DNA of 5,490 nt from Kiritimatiellia bacterium (GTDB lineage: Bacteria; Verrucomicrobiota; Kiritimatiellia; SLAD01), in assembly GCA_007128275.1 (NCBI GenBank), contig SKXR01000116.1, forward strand, positions 1 through 5,490, in the 5' to 3' direction. The notes below the pieces were generated by a model. The model saw nothing but the letters and a program-made list of their open reading frames with translations. It searched no databases and was not told the origin of the DNA. A program made the position numbers and the translations under genes. This document shows, piece by piece, positions 3,313 to 5,490 of this stretch. Position 1 is the stretch's first letter. Every line of letters begins with the position of its first letter.

Positions 3313-5490
3313 GTGCGTAGCGGGGAGTTCATCGACCAGATGAGGCTCCAACGAAGCTTCCGCGGTATGGACAAACGGCATGAGATCGATATCGTCCAGG
3401 ATATCGCCGCGCAGGTGACCGCGTCCGGATGCGATGTGAGCGATCTTACGCACGCCGAACGGTTCAAGGCGCGTCTGCACATCCAGCTCGGCGTCGCGCG
3501 GAACGAAGACGAGATAAGAACACGGCCCTTCACCGAACAGCAGATCTTCCGCGCGCCACGGCAAGCCATGGGCAAGCAACACGTCTCGCTTCGATCGCGC
3601 AAAGAATTCGATCAGCCGCTTGAACAAGCCGCCCTTGCCGATGTCCCGCGCCCAGAGTCGGCCCGGATGGTCGCGATACAAGCCCAACAGCCCCGCTCCC
3701 AACGCGCGTTCCCGATCAAAATCAATTTCCGGCACCTGTGCGCCTTGAAGCGAACCGTCTGTTTTCAGTCGCCACATTGTATACAGGTCGCCGGCCTCAA
3801 GGACGGGGCTTCCGACCAGGTACAGGGCGCCGGTGTCTCCGGTGTAGCGGTAGCGGTCGACGCCCAACACGCTGTCGCCCACCAGGACAAACACCGGGGT
3901 CGGCGCGATCGCGCCGATATCCGACTCATTATAAAAGCTGACATTCCCGCCGGTGACAGGGACTTCCATCGCACGACAGAATTCGGTCAAGGCCAAGGTG
4001 GTTCCGCCGAAGTCGATCATGGTTTCCTCGCGATCCGGCGACGGGAAGTTGAGGCAATTGCTCACCCCCAACGGCCAGGCGCCGGCGGCGATGGAGCGGC
4101 GAAAGGCCTGCGCCAACACCGCGCGTGTGCCGCGGTACGCGTGCAGCAAGGTCCACGGACTGCGCGAATGCACGGTGAGCGCAATGGTCCGCTTGCTTTC
4201 CGGCTCGTACAGCAAAGTATGGTCGTCACCCGGCCCACCGAGTGTTCGCGCGTTGATCTCATAATCGAACTGTTCGTATATGTAGCGTGGCGAAGCGTAG
4301 TGGGAGGTTTCGCGGAACGTGTTCAGCAAGTCGGTCAAAGCGGGCTCCGGCGCACTGCCAGGCAACCCACCCCGCCCTTCGGGCACCCCTCCCGCCTTCG
4401 CAGAGGCTTCGGCGGGCAGGCCGGAGGAGGGGATATCAGGGGAACGCTCCTCCGGAGAGGGGTTCGCGAAGCGGGGAGTGGGTGTGACGCCCGCGATGCC
4501 CGCCAGGTCAACCGCGCGGTTCTTGCCGTCCCGCAACCGATCGTCCGTGAGGGCGGAATAATCTTCCACTGGGCAGCCGTCGACCAGCAGGTCTAACGGC
4601 GCGCAGGCCACCTCATCGCCCTCAAAGAGCACGGACATGTCGATGGACTCGTTGATCTCGCCGATCCACGCGTAATCCAGGGGATATCGGTTAAGGATTT
4701 CTTCCGCCAAATGTTTTTTGTCCGGCGATACGGTAGCCAGCATCCGTTCCTGGCTCTCGCTCAACAGGATTTCTTCCGCCGTGATGCCGGGCGCGCGTAC
4801 GGGCACGGCATCGAGGTTCACGGTGATGCCGTATCCGCTGTTATGCGCGATCTCGGATGTCGAGCAGGTAATGCCTGCGGCGCCCATATCCTGCATGGCG
4901 GAGGGGATCCCCCGGCGGATCAGTTCCAGGGTGGCTTGCATGATCAACTTGCCCATGAACGGATCGCCCACTTGCACCGCGGATTTATGTTCGCGCGTTT
5001 CTTCGGTCAGATTCAGTGAAGCGAAGATCGCGCCTGCAATGCCGTCCCGTCCCGTTTTGTTCCCGAAATAGAGCACCAGATCGCCGCTTTTCGCCGTGGA
5101 CGCCTTGAGGACCTGTTCCGGCTTCAACATCCCGACACAGACCACGTTCACCAGCGGATTGTCGGCGTACCAGGGATAGGACGAATATTCGCCCGCCACG
5201 GTGGGGATGCCCGTGCAATTGCCGTAATCGGCAATGCCGTCCACCACATGTTCCGCGATCCAGGTGCCGCGATGATCCCGGATATCGAAATGGAGCGAGT
5301 TCATGAGCGCGATGGGTTCCGAGCCCATGGTGAATATATCGCGCAGGATCCCGCCCACCCCGGTGGCCGCGCCTTGATAAGGCACGACGGCGGAGGGATG
5401 ATTGTGTGATTCGATTTTGAAGGCGATCGCGAGATCGTCGCTGATGCGGATGATGCCCGCGTTTTCGCCGGGCCCGGCCAAGACGTGTTC
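3289..5490 (-). CDS. purL: Phosphoribosylformylglycinamidine synthase PurL (small type), 5' end outside window
   Basis: ATP-dependent amidation of FGAR to FGAM, with ammonia from PurQ and assembly by PurS. 733 residues are visible, beginning EHVLAGPGENAG. Residues are numbered from the Leu codon at 5481-5479. N-terminal half: KIESHNHPSAVVPYQGAATG (22-41), ILRDIFTMG (45-53), GNKTGRDGIAGA (140-151), QDMGAAGITCSTSEIA (197-212) and SESQERML (241-248). C-terminal half: YIYEQFDYEIN (400-410), SNCLNFPSPDREETM (474-488), VTGGNVSFYNES (509-520) and DIGKGGLFKRLIEFF (613-627). In the last block the usual SDGG or SEGG is GKGG. No glutaminase domain is seen before the stop, which marks the small, PurS/PurQ-dependent type. 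Perhaps 70-90 N-terminal residues lie outside, so the full protein would be near 800, longer than the usual 740. The excess matches a Pro/Gly-rich, repeat-encoded linker at about 333-374. The frame stays open throughout. The TAA stop at 3291-3289 lies in a heptamer repeat. Confidence 0.96.
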   Translation of the reverse strand, partial: EHVLAGPGENAGIIRISDDLAIAFKIESHNHPSAVVPYQGAATGVGGILRDIFTMGSEPIALMNSLHFDIRDHRGTWIAEHVVDGIADYGNCTGIPTVAGEYSSYPWYADNPLVNVVCVGMLKPEQVLKASTAKSGDLVLYFGNKTGRDGIAGAIFASLNLTEETREHKSAVQVGDPFMGKLIMQATLELIRRGIPSAMQDMGAAGITCSTSEIAHNSGYGITVNLDAVPVRAPGITAEEILLSESQERMLATVSPDKKHLAEEILNRYPLDYAWIGEINESIDMSVLFEGDEVACAPLDLLVDGCPVEDYSALTDDRLRDGKNRAVDLAGIAGVTPTPRFANPSPEERSPDIPSSGLPAEASAKAGGVPEGRGGLPGSAPEPALTDLLNTFRETSHYASPRYIYEQFDYEINARTLGGPGDDHTLLYEPESKRTIALTVHSRSPWTLLHAYRGTRAVLAQAFRRSIAAGAWPLGVSNCLNFPSPDREETMIDFGGTTLALTEFCRAMEVPVTGGNVSFYNESDIGAIAPTPVFVLVGDSVLGVDRYRYTGDTGALYLVGSPVLEAGDLYTMWRLKTDGSLQGAQVPEIDFDRERALGAGLLGLYRDHPGRLWARDIGKGGLFKRLIEFFARSKRDVLLAHGLPWRAEDLLFGEGPCSYLVFVPRDAELDVQTRLEPFGVRKIAHIASGRGHLRGDILDDIDLMPFVHTAEASLEPHLVDELPATHQPSTMNH
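4362..4435 (-). repeat. Hairpin repeat copy D, in frame inside purL
   Basis: On the minus strand it begins TATCCCCTCCTC and ends GGGAGGGGTGCCCGAAGG then GCGGGGTGGGTTGC. Outside the loop it matches intergenic copy B at 42 of 43 bases: 12 before the loop and 30 of 31 after it. In B the loop position is one T; here it is a 31-base stretch (4393-4423). Copy D encodes about PurL residues 350-374, rich in Gly, Pro, Ala and Ser, between the two conserved halves of the enzyme. Confidence 0.85.
4393..4423. repeat. 31-base insert nested in the loop of copy D
   Basis: The stretch starts CGCCTTCGCAGAGG and ends GGCTTCGGCGGGCAGGCCG. It replaces the single loop base of the CCCCTCC/GGAGGGG hairpin and has its own inverted repeat, CCCGCC (4391-4396, partly in the flank) with GGCGGG (4411-4416). 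It encodes SGLPAEASAKA in PurL. It resembles a GC-rich palindrome that recurs in many environmental genomes, recalled from experience and not searched. The net addition over copy B is 30 bases, ten codons, so the frame is kept. Confidence 0.7.
4445..4484 (+). repeat. Hairpin repeat copy E, in frame inside purL
   Basis: It reads CGCTCCTCCGGAGAGGGG, then TTCGCGAA, then GCGGGGAGTGGGTG. It shares the family grammar: a C-rich/G-rich hairpin (perfect palindrome CTCCGGAG at 4450-4457), a second small palindrome (TTCGCGAA at 4463-4470) and a GGGG...GTGGGT tail. It is more diverged from B than C or D. It lies 9 bases from copy D in the opposite orientation, as B lies to A and C to A'. On the minus strand it encodes about PurL residues 333-346 (TPTPRFANPSPEER). 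Confidence 0.7.

Noticed and set aside
4362..4484. Frameshift or pseudogene break in purL caused by the repeats
   Set aside because: The reading frame stays open through both copies, and conserved PurL motifs continue in the same frame on both sides.
3310..4596. Plus-strand open frame of 428 codons opposite purL
   Set aside because: Antisense shadow of conserved purL codons; it contains repeat-derived peptides and no recognisable domain.
5479..5481. TTG at 5481-5479 as the start of purL
   Set aside because: The frame stays open to the window edge (EHV precedes it), and the conserved GPGENAG block begins two residues later, so the true start is outside the window.

Overview
The window holds four consecutive genes of de novo purine (IMP) synthesis, all on the minus strand. 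In transcription order (right to left) they are purL (5' end outside the window), purF, purM and purN (3' end outside the window). This is the purL-purF-purM-purN order of the Bacillus subtilis pur operon. PurL is the small type that works with separate PurS and PurQ, so those two genes are probably upstream, beyond base 5490. That is inference, because they are not in the window.

Layout by position: 1-312 purN (first 104 codons, GTG start); 313-461 a gap holding two inverted-repeat elements; 462-1493 purM (GTG start); 1494-1806 a 313-base gap built largely of short GC-rich palindromic repeats; 1807-3270 purF (ATG start, four-cysteine iron-sulfur type with a short propeptide); 3271-3288 a gap occupied by a degenerate heptamer tandem repeat that also forms the end of purL; 3289-5490 purL. 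PurL makes FGAM from FGAR, PurF makes phosphoribosylamine from PRPP and glutamine, PurM closes FGAM to AIR, and PurN formylates GAR. No tRNA, rRNA, CRISPR array, riboswitch, transposase or convincing promoter or terminator was seen.

The organism is a GC-rich bacterium. Small PurL, iron-sulfur PurF and folate-dependent PurN are widespread and do not fix a phylum. The dense GC-rich palindromes resemble short dispersed repeats of many environmental genomes, and a Verrucomicrobiota/Kiritimatiellota-like origin is only a weak guess.

The genes are ordinary housekeeping genes. The interesting part is the repeats. One family has a CCCCTCC/GGAGGGG hairpin followed by a G-rich tail. It appears in opposed pairs in the purF-purM gap and, in frame, inside purL, where it adds about 40 Pro/Gly-rich residues to the linker between the two halves of the enzyme. 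One arm of the purL pair carries a further 31-base insert exactly at the hairpin loop. Related repeats end immediately before purM and purN, where their G-rich tails supply the only visible Shine-Dalgarno sequences.
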